Assembly (NCBI GenBank): GCA_030248065.1
Contig: JASAMV010001340.1
Location: 1 to 64,000, forward strand
Direction of reading: 5' to 3'
DNA length: 64,000 nucleotides
Source: Rhynchonema sp. JSB1_4
Taxonomy: Eukaryota > Nematoda > Chromadorea > Monhysterida > Xyalidae
Part shown: in pieces, positions 33,801 to 47,800 of the stretch
How positions within the stretch are numbered: position 1 is the first letter of the stretch
How the letters are laid out: every line of letters starts with the position of its first letter
Program-made: the position numbers and the translations under genes
Notes under the pieces: model-generated
Database searches by the model: none
Told to the model about the DNA's origin: nothing
Seen by the model: the letters and a program-made list of their open reading frames with translations, nothing else

Positions 33801-36800
33801 ATTGTTATTACAACCTTGCTGTGCACGAAACTTTGGAGCTTCACATTTCTGCCGACACCAAAAGCGCCGAAAATCGCCAGGCGCTTGACAAAAAACGGCT
33901 CGTAAAAATAGTCAACAAATATATCGCTTTTGCTCGGCACGGAAATTGCTGCACTCGCCAAAACGCCTTGCAACGGCGTGAACTTTTTACTGCGCGAAAT
34001 ATTACACATGTGTGCCCTCAAGTACTTTTGAATATTGGTCTTTTCGCATAACTGCTAATTTTTGATCAAAACGATCCGTAATTTTCGTCGCAAATCTGAT
34101 ACAATGACACAAAATATCCAACGAAATCCATGTAGTCGCTTTATTTTATATTCGAATGATCATGCAGCACAAATGTCGATACACATTGGACTGCTGAACT
34201 GCTCATAATGTAAGTTTCGAGAACGCTGATATGCATATTGGCTTCATTTTGATGGCTTCTCGAGATTGGCTAAGTATGGTTTTTGCAAATCGGAAGAGAA
34301 AACGCAAAAACACCGCTTGTCATGCATCTATAGTTACGAGTTCTTTGTGATGGTGATTGCCACAAACAAGAATGGCATTTCTCAGCAATCAGTGCATGCG
34401 GTATTGCAAAATAAAAACTAGATTCATATTTTGAGGTGATTCCTTCCATTTGAAATTGTGACATGCTTCTGCAGTTGTTGATCGTGTTTTTCAACAATAG
34501 CTTCACTGTGCCGCCCTTTCAGTGACGGCCTGTCACATTTTATTGCGAAAGTTAAGACACACATACATACAGTACATAATTTTAGCAGTAAACTTTTTTA
34601 AGCTCGCATTACATAAGTTTTACTTAATCGTTATTGTTCCTCTTATCAATTTCCTGAACTTGGCGTGCTCAAGTTGTGTCACCAGTTCAAGGCGGCATTA
34701 AAATCAGACAAAGAACTGTCCATAAATTTTGGTGGAACAGGAAACTATTCTTCTGATAAGATTTTGTTCGTCAACGCAGGGTGCGAAATTTCATTTTTGA
34801 TCGTGCGGCTTGCACTTTTGAGTTTTCGGTATTGGGACCAGTTACTGCGCGCCAAACTTTCATAAAAATGTTTCTTTCCGTAAATTTATGCCTGTCCATT
34901 TCACAACTCTTTGGTGTTTTGAAAAAGCGTATAATTATTTCTCGTTAAACTTCCTTGCACACGAGGTCCGGTGAAGTGCTTTGTAATCTGTCATTTCTGC
35001 ATCACCGTATGTGCCTTTTGGTCCGAACGCGTCTCCTGCCCTTGGGCCACAGTGTATGTATGAGGAAGATATCTCAATTGGTGGGTACAATGTCTTGTTA
35101 CCTGAGTTAGTACCCTGATCCAACAAGGTGTACCTTTGGTACCGAACAATGTGGAGCCTGAAACGCGATCTTGTTGATGAAAAACTTTCTTTTGCGCGCG
35201 AATTCTTTCTTTTTGCTCAGTGCATCATTTCCTATCGTTCAGCATTAGGTCTTCCTCAACAGCTCTCCACCTTTTGACATAATAGCGAGCACTGCAGAAT
35301 ATAAGCACTTGAAAATTGAGCGCCCGTTGTTTGCTTCTAGCAAGCGAGACCCGGCAGAAAAACCTTCCCGTGCACCAGACACAGCAAGGTTTGTTGTGCA
35401 GTGGGACCGAGCAAAGTCACAAGTGCGCGCGCAGGGGCCGCCGCCGGGTTGTGAAGGGCTCAGGTTGCTTACTTGCGCAATTGTTGGGGTGCAAAGCTTT
35501 ATTGCGCAATTCGGATAGCTTTATCAAGGTGTACCCTTGAGTTTCGTGCATTTTCTTGTGGTTCAGGTGCACTACTCTCTCGCTCAAGGTGGTGCGCAAA
35601 GTGTGTTTTTGTTATCTTGGCCTGTCTCTGTTTTTGAACGACTTTCACGCCGCAACGACTTCAGGCGCGGTTTTTGCTGCGCAATTTCTTTTCAGTCCGT
35701 TACTCATATTTATCGCTTTCGTAATTTTTATGCGCGTTATGAGACCAGATGTTGCGTTCCTGGGATACTGTATGGGCGCAATACACCCAACAGAGCGTGT
35801 TTCTTTAGCGTTTTTGGGATTGCGGTTTTCGCCGTTTTTTCGGCTTATAGTACTGTGGCCGAATCAAGTCGTCAAGTCACGTGTATTATTTCTCGCGCTC
35901 AGGGGCTCAAGTATTATTGCTTGTTTTGACGACGATTTAACGATTTGATCAGACCCGTTTCATTAGCCCGTTTTTCTGTGCCGCAGGATAGATACAGTAG
36001 GATGAAGAAACATAGCTTGCAAATAGATTAAGAGCCCTAGAGCTGGTTGGATGAATAATCAGCTACCTAGAGTTGAATGTCCACTTGAATAACTTTATAA
36101 GTCAGCGGCAGGTGCACTATAGTGTAGTAGCCCAAAGCCATCATGGGGAAATGTCGGATCGCGTATCGGCAGTAAAGTTGCAATAAAACAGCAACAAATC
36201 ATTTTGAAGTGTCCTTTCAGACGCAAGCCTATTCCCCAGTGTTGTGCAATATTAGCAACAACAGAACACATACATAACAAACGCAGCGCAAGTCTGTGTG
36301 ACAGCTTTTGCCGAAGCGCTATGCTTCGGTCCCTTCAAAGTTTTCTGCTATGAATGAGCATAGAAGATGGAAGTTTTTCAGTTCCCGCACCTAATAACTT
36401 AGTGCGAATATTGTTCCAACGAAGAGCACTTTTGTGTGCGTTCAGCCGACTTCTAAACTGAATTACCAACTGCAGGGCGACAGTGGCTCGTGTTTGCGAA
36501 CCGGCCAACTTGTGCATTTTTGTTCCTTCCCCGTCTCCAAAGGGGAGAGCGTCTGGGTGGAACCGACGGCGTACAGGGGGTACTTTTTATGCTCTTCATA
36601 ATTGTCTATCTGTGCGCGTAAATTTTTTGCTTAATTTGCTCCGCGCACCGACACTCAGCAAGTATGGGACATCGTTTTTGGGTAATTTTACGAGTGAGAT
36701 AAAGTATAAAATAGCTGCCATGACGTTTTCACCATCTTGATGTTTGATGGGTAAGCACTTACAACGAGAGGTACCTTGAGATATAACTACCCTTGACCTG

Positions 36801-38850
36801 AGATGCTGGTTGTATACCTAACGTCCCAAAATCTTTGCCATAAGCACATTAGTAGTGTGCTCTGACCATTAGTTTGTGGCTTCGCGGAAAGGTCTTCGGG
36901 AAAGCGCGCTGCTCGCCTTCTGGCGTTGCGTAATCACGTCACGGCGCTGAATTTTTTACTTGGAGCGCATACTTTGCAAAATGTACCTCTCTTATCGCGT
37001 CCACCACATCCCTGTAGCCTCTCAGCTGCAGCCACACAAGAAACGATTCAATATTGCGATGTACATATAGTAGTTATGTAGTAGCGATCGTAAAAGTACT
37101 CTTGATTACTCGTAAAGTAACGAATTTTGAACGTTTTTACGCCGTTGTGCAAAGCGCTGCACATTTGTGGGGGGGGCGGGACCTTGACGCCATATGCTGA
37201 GTGATGGCATGCTTTTTCAGGTGCATTTGCTCAACGAGGTTGGGTGTTCTCATGAATTTTTTATACTCGGTCGTGGTCGTACTAAGTTTCACGACCGTTC
37301 TGGTTGCTCATTGCTGCTAAGTATATGTAGTGTATGTACAATAGTTGGTTTTGCGTTTGAGCTTGCCGTCTGTTTTTGGTACAGCGATATTTTCTGCGCC
37401 AGGTTGGGCGTTTTTTTGCAAACGTTCTTTCAGCGCAGCGCAATATCGGTTACATTACTGAACGCGCAAATCTTTTTTTGCAACAGATCGCCTGAACATG
37501 AACTTGGTCGGTGGCACTTACATACTTCACTGACATTGTCACGCAAAAAACCAAAACGTTTATCGGATTACGTTCTGTATGTATTTTCTCGCAATAACAA
37601 AATCATTTTCATCCACGGTCTAAACTTCTGCGACCCCTGTGCACAAGGGAAAAGATGAACAAAAAGTATTTGGAACAAAAGGAGCGACACGAGGTACCGC
37701 CAAGGGGCCAACTTATACAGTAATTCAAATCAAGCCCTGTGTCTCTGTTCGGTTCGGGGTGCGCAACGTGGCAGTCTAGGAATTACAAGCGCACTACTCA
37801 ATTTCCCTTTCCGTGACACAACACGCACTCGGCGGCGCTGTGTTTTCCGCCGGTTGACCACTTTTTGTCATTTGGCACGAACATGCACTACGTTTTGTGT
37901 GTACTTGAGTTTATATTTGCCTGTCAAAGCTCAGGCCTTGTCACTCAGTCAGTGTGGCTTTATTTAGTTGGTCACGGCTTCATACATGCCGCCTGCTGTA
38001 TATGCGGTCGTTTGGGTTATGTTGGTTTTGCGCTCCAAACATCGAAATAAGGGATTCTGATACAAATACATACTTGTATGTGCCTTTACAAACAAGCTGG
38101 AAGCGTGCAGCAAGGGGGCGCATCCGTTTCCGGAATGAGAGTGCATTTTGTACGCTCGTGTACTGTTTATCGTTAAGATCTTGTAGTCATTTCCATTTTT
38201 AAAGCCACAAAAACACAGTGAGCCGTCATTGGAAATTGTTCGTTGAACGAGCCCAAGGACAGCCCCACATACTGTAGAGGGTGGCTCATTTATTTTTGTA
38301 TCTTTCTGCTCGTATGAATCGCACTGATTGATCGCTCGCTGCCATCTTTCGCTGCCCCTCGCTGTGTCTTTCTAATCACGCACACTCAAACGCGCACGCG
38401 CACAGCTCCGTAAATTTTTTCAATATCGCTCGTCTGACCGACTGTGCCCTCATGGTTCCTTCCATGCCATATGGCCTTCTGTTATTGTCATCGCTCCAGT
38501 GAGCAATAGTTTGAAAACCTCAGGATTCGATACAGACACCGTGACTGTGAAAACAGAGAGTAGTCAAGAGATTTGTCTGGTTGATTAAGATTGGGGTCAT
38601 GAGAACAGGGTTCACGTATTCACCGATCTTCTCGCTGTTCGTTGCTTTATTAATGGAGAACTTGGCGATCGGATCGGATAGGATCAGCTTGGCCGTGATC
38701 CGATCACCATGGCATTGGTTACTATAATGCATAATGTTGCAGATCCCCATGTTGACCTCTCCGTCAACAACTGTCATTCAAAGCTTCAAAAGTCAAATTG
38801 AACGTTTACCTTTCACATTCCAGCTTCACCAACTTTGTGTGACCCCCATC
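30812..38850. other. 8 kb without a supportable gene
   Basis: This unique sequence lies outside the palindrome. Many ORFs of 60-200 codons occur on both strands, the longest at 33431-34051 (206 codons) and 37194-37658. None shows a domain, a family motif or splice-supported extension, and they overlap one another in several frames (32913-33420). There is no tRNA-like or repeat structure I can define. A potential splice donor follows an ATG at 32019-32046 (ATGACACCGG...ATCATGG then gtgagtatg), which could be a distant 5' exon, but no acceptor partner can be assigned. Confidence 0.5.
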
Positions 38851-41800
38851 ATGCGCGAGACGGCCGCCTTGCTGCTGTATCTGTGTGCAATGTTCTGCGT
38901 GTGGTGCTACTGTTGTGGACGTCGGCGGCCAACGCAGGCCGCACTTTCGGATGCACCCACCACTAAACCATCGTCAAAGGACAGACAGAAAAAGAAGACT
39001 AAAAAGAAGGGCGACGGACGGAAACGGTCAAAGTCCAGAGAGAAACAACAACCTCCATTGGTGGCACAGGACCGAATTGAAGAGGAGGACGACGCAGCTG
39101 TACAGGCATACGAACACAGTGACAAAATGAAGGTACATAATTTACGGTAAAAGGGAAACCTCCGTAGCAAAGTATCAGGAATTTAGGTGTCTAATCGGTA
39201 AACGGTGGGGGTTAGCTTAGTACTGTGTCTTCTTGGTCTTAGATGTAGGGTGTCTGTCATGCATGAGTAGGTGTCAGATCTGATGAGATACGGAGCAAAC
39301 GAATTTCATTGAACGATTGGTGTTTTTCGAGTGACGTTTCACACCCGCAACTCTGGTTGTCTATATGTTCAAACCAACCATACACCTGAGCCTACACAGG
39401 ATCCAATGACGGGCGTGAGCAGCAAGTCGACGGTTACGACCAGTACGACCAGAACGACCAAAACGTTGGCGTTAGCACCCGAGCACGACCAATACGTCGC
39501 GTATGCGGACGAGGAGGTGGCGGAGCAGAAAGAGACCAAATCATCGCGTTTCAGCGGCGCGTTTCGCATATTTCGGCGCAAAAAGAAGGACGAAAAAGAC
39601 CATAAAAGGGCTCCGTTGAGCAAAAAGGACATTTCGGCGCCGGTGTCACCCACATCCACCAAGTCTGGTCTATCGTCGGCAAAGTCCGGCACCGGTTCCT
39701 TGCAACGAAAGAAGGTCGAATTCGTTGATGAAACATCACCGTCGAAACGATCGGAGTTCAGCGAAGTGCTTGACACAGCAAGGAGGGCGGAGACTGAGGC
39801 CGAGAAGCTCAAACGCGACTATGTGGAAAGGCTGTCGAAAGAACGTAAGTTTATTTTATAGTACATGTACTTTGTTGATGAAACATCTGTTTGACAGATG
39901 AAACAAAGACATGAAGCGTTAGGATTTTCGTGTTCATACCCATCCCATCTTCACTCACCAATCGTCAGAAAGTCAGTGGTGCACCAGGCCATCGGCTGTT
40001 GCAACACACCAAATGGCCATGTAGTAACTCTAAAAATATTTGCGAGTTTTGTGCAAAATATAAAGTAAATAAAATAAAATGTAGCATTCCACATTCCTGA
40101 TTTACAGCGGATCCCACCGATGTGGCACGTCGTCTGCACGCCATCCACCTCGGTGACATGGACAAAGAGCTACATGACCCGATCATGTCAGCTCAGGCTG
40201 AGCTTCGGCGACTCGGCGGTCAACAGAGCGCAAAACTGCAGTCCGACTCCGGTTACAGTTTCAAATCCTCAGAGTCTGCCGGAATAGGGGAAAGATCCGA
40301 TCGAATCGACACGGCAACAAGGTCATCGACGGTGGCCAGCAGCAGCAAGACGCTTGCTCAGGGACAAGGCCAACAGCTGCCGCATCCCGATCTATACGCG
40401 AGTCTGCAGAGCCCGGACTCTGGCATGGGCACGTTGGAGGGTCGATATGAACTAAAGGAAGATGACACGAACATTCGAAGAGAGGAACTCAGCAAGACGG
40501 TCACTGGCAAGGCGCAATACAAGGATGCTGATGGGGACAAAGTGCCAGGAGTGCTCACAACAACCGTGGAGGGCAATCTGCACTTGTATGCCGAAGAGGG
40601 CGTGGAATCGCTGAAAAAGGTGTGCAATTCGGGGCCTTCTTGTTATTTTGCAGCTGGCGTCTGACAGCACCTGCTGTATCAGTATGTGCCGTTGAACAAA
40701 TTGTTTCAAACGCGTTGCCTTGTCCACGTCCGCAGCATGGCCAAGTGATTGCTTGCTGGCACACATTTTTAGGATCAGGTAACGTATTAGAAAAAAATCC
40801 TAAATGGCAACATCAACTGTGAAGAAATAAAAAACCTAGGATCCAGAATATCTACATATTTTATTGAATACATATTTGTGTATCACCCAATAATGATGTA
40901 GGTCGATAAACGTTTCACCGAGTCGTGGAACGTGCAGAACGTGCAAACGACGTACAACATCAAATCCACCCTTCCCGACGGCACTGTGTTGATCACTGAA
41001 ACATCACCGATCGACGATGAACTGCATGACCTCAAGTTAACCGTTGAGTCATCTGAAGCTCCCGAGGTCAGCAAATCGTCACAGTTGATCGGTCGACCAA
41101 ATTCGGCGTCGGTCAAGAGCGAATATCTGACCCATTTGTCACACATGTTGATGGACGAAGCAGGGGACACACCACCACCCGTGCCACCGAGGTCATTTCA
41201 TGACGTGCCACCGGGAGTGAGACTGCCGCCAAAGGATGAACAGGTGCTTGAGGGATTGAGGGATGTTTTGTGGGCAGCTAGTATAGTGCAGCGCACCAGC
41301 ATCAAACGCGTGGTCATCGGGTTTTCCTTGGTCATTTGGAATTTATACTGAGTATTAAATAAAGTTTTGAGGCCACTCGTTTCTACCAGGCTGAATTTCG
41401 TTTTGCAGCTGTCAAGAACCTGTGGGTTGTGTGCTGCTGGATGTTAGTGGCACAAAGAAATCTCGAAGAAAGGACAGAAAAAAGTTATTGAGACAGATCC
41501 GATATGAACACCATCTTTGATATACCTGCCATCAACCAGGATTCGGCGTGGGCCACCTGCAACTCGTATAACACAAGACCACCCACCCACAAAACATACA
41601 CAGGGTCGTGAAGCGCAACTGATCGAGGCGCGAGTCGAGGTGCAAACAGTGACTGATGAGCATACGATTCGACGTGATTACCTGATTGGTGAACCGGGCA
41701 TACCTGTTGGGGCAAGGGTGTTGGCGATTGTCGATAGTGAGAAAGAGGAACGATCCATCAGTGAAGGACCGCCTGGTGAGGTTTCACACATTTTTATTGT

Positions 41801-44800
41801 TCTTCATTTCTCACGACAACACCGTGAAAAGGTCTTTATCAGCTGTTTGGGAAAAGAATGACGATGATGGAAATTAGAGCCCTGACGGCGGCATTCAAAA
41901 ACAAATGTTGGCCGTTTTATAAATATACACATTGTTCAGGTTACCAGTGCAATTAATTGGCACATTCTTGTTTGTGATCATGCCCAGGCTCTAATTTGTA
42001 TGGCCGCAAATGTAGAATGAATCGTTCTTCATTCCTCAATCGATGTCAACCATGTTTCCAGGCGTTGTTTCCGGTTCGGTGGCCGACGAATCCTCCGATG
42101 TTGACGATGCACTGCGGCCGCCGAAACGAAAGAAACGATCGAAACGCAAGGAAAATGGCGGTGAATCACTGGAAAGTGAGAGCGATGTGGATAAAAAGTG
42201 AGAATTGCGTGTGGCTTTTGGATTTGATTTGTTGAATTGCAGTTTCAGAAGCCGCTGTTTATTTTTTCACCTCACCGTCATTATTAATTGCCTTTTTGTT
42301 GCAGAAAACCGCTGCATTTCGAGTCGCACGACGATTCGCTCGACCGATCAGTGCGTCAACACACAGGCACTGTGTACATCGACTCAATGGGCAAACACTA
42401 CGTCGATCAGGCAACGTTCCGTGCGGCACAGCGGGAATTCTCTAGTGAAACTACCGACACCGAATATCAGAAACCGCCATTGCCTAATAGCATTCAGATC
42501 GAGTCGCAGGTTTGGAGTGTTTGTAAAACTTTAATCGACTTTTTTCAAACATCAATAAGCGAGATGCAACTAAACCTCATCAGTGTGGTCTTCCATTTGA
42601 CCAAGGTGAGCACATATATATTTTGACAACTGTCCGTGCCTTACTCAGATTCATGTTGTAATTCGTTTGATAGTTCCAATCGCGACGTGGTTATAAAAGT
42701 TATCTACACCAAACAAAACAGGATCACCATAAGGCATCTGTTCCAATTAGTTCACATTTGCACATACATAGTTCTTCTGTCCATTTCCTGATCATGACCT
42801 TCCAGGACGCGACCTATCAAGGTTCAGCCACGTTCCGTCTCGCCCCAACCAAGCCCGAGAGCGAGGGTAGCGATGCTGAAGGTCCTCTGAGTCCAACGTT
42901 GAGACGTGCCTTCCAAGAAGCTGAAACATTAATTGAACTGGAATTGAGAAAGATCGCGTCCACTGGACACGCTGAGATGACATTGACGTTAGTTGGGTGA
43001 TGCGTCACGAAAAATATAGGCCCATTGTGGAGTGAGGACTATTGCTCCTCAGCAGCAGCAGTGATGTTTTGCGCCTATGTCTGTGCTTTGTGCCGACGTG
43101 CCATATATGATGCACACACACAGACGATGATCTGGTGTACCACCTTTTCTGAAAGCTCACAACTGCAGAATTAACACAAATTGTTCCTTGTCATCATGCC
43201 CATCGGGTGTTTGATCGACATGATTTCATACCATCATATACCAAAATAAACACTCGTTCACTGAAGATAAGCAAAATCCCGTTCTGCAGTCTGCCCAACA
43301 AAGCGCCGAGCGTGATGTGGCAAGGTCCGTTCGCCTCACCCCTCAAACAGACAATGACCGAAGTGGCCGTGACAAATCAGGCTGGCACGAGGGTGGATGG
43401 GGACATCGAAGTGAAAGTCGCTGATCGATTGAAAGGCGAACCGGTGACGTTCAAGACGAAGAAGGCCGTTGAAAGCAATATAAGGACTGATGTGAGTGCA
43501 AAGTTTTTGTTAGAACATTGGATCAAACTCTCGATGCTGTGCAAATGCAATCAAGAGATGTTAGGAATTCGGGAATTCGAACCAATGGAACATTTTGGTT
43601 TCGCAGGGTTAAACAAGAACACACATTTATAAACACTAATTTTTCCGTAGATAATAGATAAAACAAGAAATCTCACCCGCACAAGACAAAGTATTCTATG
43701 ATACTGTAATCCCCCGGCCGGACCGATAGACCCCAGACCCCGCTATCGAGCGCCATGGAACGCGCCACCGCCCGCAATCCAGACCCGGACACGTCATAAC
43801 AGTCACCTTGTTCGCCCAAGCTGCACTCCATTACAAAATTCTTCTCTAATACTGCGTAATCATTTAATATTATTGCTTTGTGGTGACACGGGTGTGTGCT
43901 GTGAGCTGTAGTGCAATGCACATATAATTTACCCACTATACCGTAACCCGCTTACTGTCTAGTGCCCGCCTCTATTACCTATACCTATCGTGTTGTGTTT
44001 AGCACTCTTTGCACATGATGTTTCAATCAATATGAAGTCAAGCACACGAAAACCAAGCCACAAATTGCACATCAACTTCGGGCTCAGATCAGCACCTACC
44101 CTTGCAACGTCAGGTGACGCTCAATCGCAAGCATCCGGACTCTGACATGAACGTGACCGTACGCGAGGCGCGGACCATCCGACTGGCACAGTTCAACGTC
44201 AAACAGTGTGCGCAGGAGGAGATCATTTTGATGAAGGACTACAAAAAGGCGGCTGCCAGTGCGCACGCCGATGTGACCCTGATGCACCGAGCCAAGCCAC
44301 TGACGATGCAGATGCGCGTGGCTGAGGTGGCGGAGGAGGCTGAGTACGCCGTCGCTACCCTGAGTCCCCTTGATGATCAGGCAAAACGACATGCCAAGGT
44401 TGAGACGAGGTGGAGGGGCGACAATAGACTGCGCGTGGAATCGCGAGGATTGAAAGCAACCAGGTTGTTGTTGCTGTTGTTGTTGTTGTTGCTTGGCTGT
44501 CGTGTAGTGCTGCGGGGCTTGCGTGATGTTTCACCACACGTGTTGTGCATTTGTCGATTCGGGCTGCCATTTTTGTGATTCTGGGGGGAGTAATCGACAA
44601 ATGGGCAACGTGTACTGTAAGCTGGTTGCGTTGAGCACCAAATGTGACGCAACATTCTGGAACAAAAACATAGTCACATTTGCGGCCCAATCCTTTATGT
44701 ATTAGTACCAAACGTGGGCGTGCCGTGTAAGCACCATTCCGCCAATCCTTAATGCACCCTTTTACATGCATCGTCATTACCTTTACAGCGAGGCCAGCAC

Positions 44801-47800
44801 CACTGCCAATATCAACTTGACTCCATTGAGTCGAACAGGAGCACCGGGCACAGCCAGCGATCAGAGTGTGACCCAAACACTACAACAACGTCGGCAGCGT
44901 GGCCCGGCAGAACATTTGCGTGTGGCCGAATTCGGTGACGCGACCACTTCCTGCAAGGTGTTCATCGAAAAGGACACCAATAATCCGAACGACCAATCAA
45001 TCAATCAGTCAGTCAATATTTGTCTGCCCGATCACCATCGATCCAAGGGTACCACTCTGTCAACGTGTGGCACCAGTGATGAGACACAGTCGACATTCGT
45101 GTCGCTGCAAAAGATGACACCCGACGCACATCAACGTGTCGAACATGTCGTGAAGACACGCGGTGTCGGTCAACATACGACACTGAAGACGTCGGCCACC
45201 ACTGACGAGCACGTGACCGTGAGCGCACAGTTGGACGGACGCAAGGGTGCGACACTGCCGCCCGACATGGAGACAACCATGACTGTGAAGTGTCGCAATC
45301 AATACGACACGCCGGTGACACTCAACACTCGCGCCTCGGCGGAGGACAACGTGACAGCGCAGGTAAATATGAGCAAACAACATCGACATCGGGGTGATAG
45401 CACTGACACTAGCACTCTGCATGCACATGTACTCATTGTCGATCGACCCATTTCGCCCACTACAACTCTGACGACGTCCGCAGCCACTGATGAGTTGGTC
45501 ACCGCCATGTACCGATTGGAAAGAAATGGCGGAGGTAGTGGTGGTGACCCTGGCTCTTCAGTGACCCAATCGATAACTTGTCCCAATACGCATCCCCGAA
45601 TCACATTAAACACTGGGTCATCATCGGATAACAACATTGACACACTGATGAGTCTGGATAACACCGACCGGCTAACCTCGGATTTTGCGCACACCTTGTG
45701 TAGAACATCAACCAGTACTCAACCAGTTGCCCTGAACACCAAGGCCAGTGCTAACGAAAGTGTGGTTGTGAACACTAGCATCTGCCCTAACGATGCTTTC
45801 AAATCCACTGACCAACAACCATCGGCTCAGATCACTCTCAAAGGCATCAACTGTCACACCCCGATTTTACTAAATGCGCGTGCGATGGACGATGATAACG
45901 TGAATGTGCAGGTGTACATCAATCAACCGATATCAGCACTCAATCACGATAAACACAAGCGATTTTGCGATCATGTTCTACCCATATCCGAGCGTGCCCC
46001 GGCTCTTCAGTTATCCACCCCATCTAGCATTGACGAACAAGTGACCGTGACGTGTTCGTTGGGTCCCCCGACCCCTGATCCCAGAAAGACCCCTGAGATG
46101 CCAAGGAGGATGTTGACCATGAGTAACACCCATCCCCGAGTGACACTAAACACCGGGGCATCATCAGATAACAGCATTGACACACTGATGAGTCTTGATA
46201 ACACCACTCGTCTGACCAGTGGTTCCGCGCAGACTGTGTGTGCGGCATCTACCAGCACTCAACCTGTGGTCTTGTGTACAAAGGCCAGTGCTAATGAGAA
46301 TGTGGTTGTGAACACTACCCTCTGCCCAAATGACGCTTTCAACGCCCCATCCACTGACCAAACCACCCTCAAGGGTGCCAATTCACACGCACCGATTGCA
46401 CTAAACACACGCGCAATGGGTGACCATAGTGCTAACGTGCAAATCTATATCAATCAACCGATATCAGCACTCAATCACTATAATCACAATCAATGCTGTG
46501 ATCGGATCCTACCAATGTCCGAACGAGCCCCGGCTGCTCAGTTGTCCACCCCGTCTAGCACTGACGAGCAAGTGACTGTGACGTGTGCGTTAGGTTCCCC
46601 ATCACCGGACCCCTCAGAGATCCCTGAGATGCCAAGTAAAACCATTTACATGAGTAACACCCATCCAGGGGTGAGTATTTCCACTTTGGCGTCCACTGAT
46701 GAGACCCCTGACCACCCTGTTCAGCTCAACCTGACCCGACACACCGACAGTTCGCAAGTGGATGTGACGGTTCAGGCTGCTAACACTGACGAGCCAGTGG
46801 TGCGTCGACTGAAAGCGGTGCAAGAGGACAATCTGACGATGATGGTCAACATGAACAAACAGGCGGACGATTCGGCCATTCAGATCACCATTGACGAAAA
46901 GAGAAAATCGCCAGGTATGCACAAAACGTCTTTCAGGCTTCGTTTCTTTTATTGCTCTGACCGGTACCAAATTCGGTATGCATTGCATCAGATGTGCCTT
47001 GGTCACGAATAGATTTTACTGGCATGAAAGTTTGGCTGCCTGGAACAACGCTCACGCTGGTCAAACTGTGTGTCATCACGAGTAAATCGCGAAATATCTC
47101 ACGCAAAGAATTACGTGACTACAGCTGCTTGTGGGCTTCAAAGCACAGTGCCAGCTGCAATTGTAGGCTGTTTGAGGCTTGCGTTTGCAGGCTCACGAGC
47201 CTGCGCGGGCTCCACGTAGAAGATGCACCACTGACCTCTTATGCACTGCATCTGGAGCCTGCAGGCGTCTGCAGGCGCAGGCCTCAAACAGCCTAAAATT
47301 GCAGGCGGTGCTCTATTTATTTGACCTTTTTATTTCGACGCATGATACTGATGAAACATCAGCCGACAGCTACGTAATGGTACATGTTGTATAACCGCTC
47401 AACCTGAACGTCTGATGTTTCATAAGAAACATCAGCCTAGAATATCGTTCCCCTTGCTTTCCCCAGGTGTGACTCTGGCGACCGAATCGTCGCGTCAAGA
47501 GGCAATCGCTGCGTCAACGGTGGAGGTGCGCAAGGAGGGTCCTGTGTTTGGAACGGATCTTTTCATCAAAGGTACATCACATGTTGTTTGTTTGAATTTT
47601 TTGTTTACTTTTCAAAGATCGAGTGGAGATTCGCTTCGTCACGAGATTCGGAGAGCATTTTCCAACTAATGTGGCTATCCATCTTTCATATCGGCATTCG
47701 AAACACTGCGCAATTTTGAAACCCGTGTGTGCCAAAATCCTTTTCTTACGTGGTGCTGTGGTGTGGTGAACTTTGGACGCGGAACGTTGCGCTGTGAAGT

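Noticed and set aside
33431..34051. 206-codon ORF in the gene-poor 31-38 kb region
   Set aside because: The translation has no domain, no hydrophobic or repeat pattern and overlaps several equally good ORFs. The length is within chance for this base composition.
44355..44876. 173-codon minus-strand ORF
   Set aside because: It is antisense to copine exon 10, the TTG microsatellite and part of exon 11. It arises from the codon structure of the real exons.
45013..46361. Several minus-strand ORFs of 65-131 codons
   Set aside because: All are shadows of the repetitive copine exon 11 on the plus strand.
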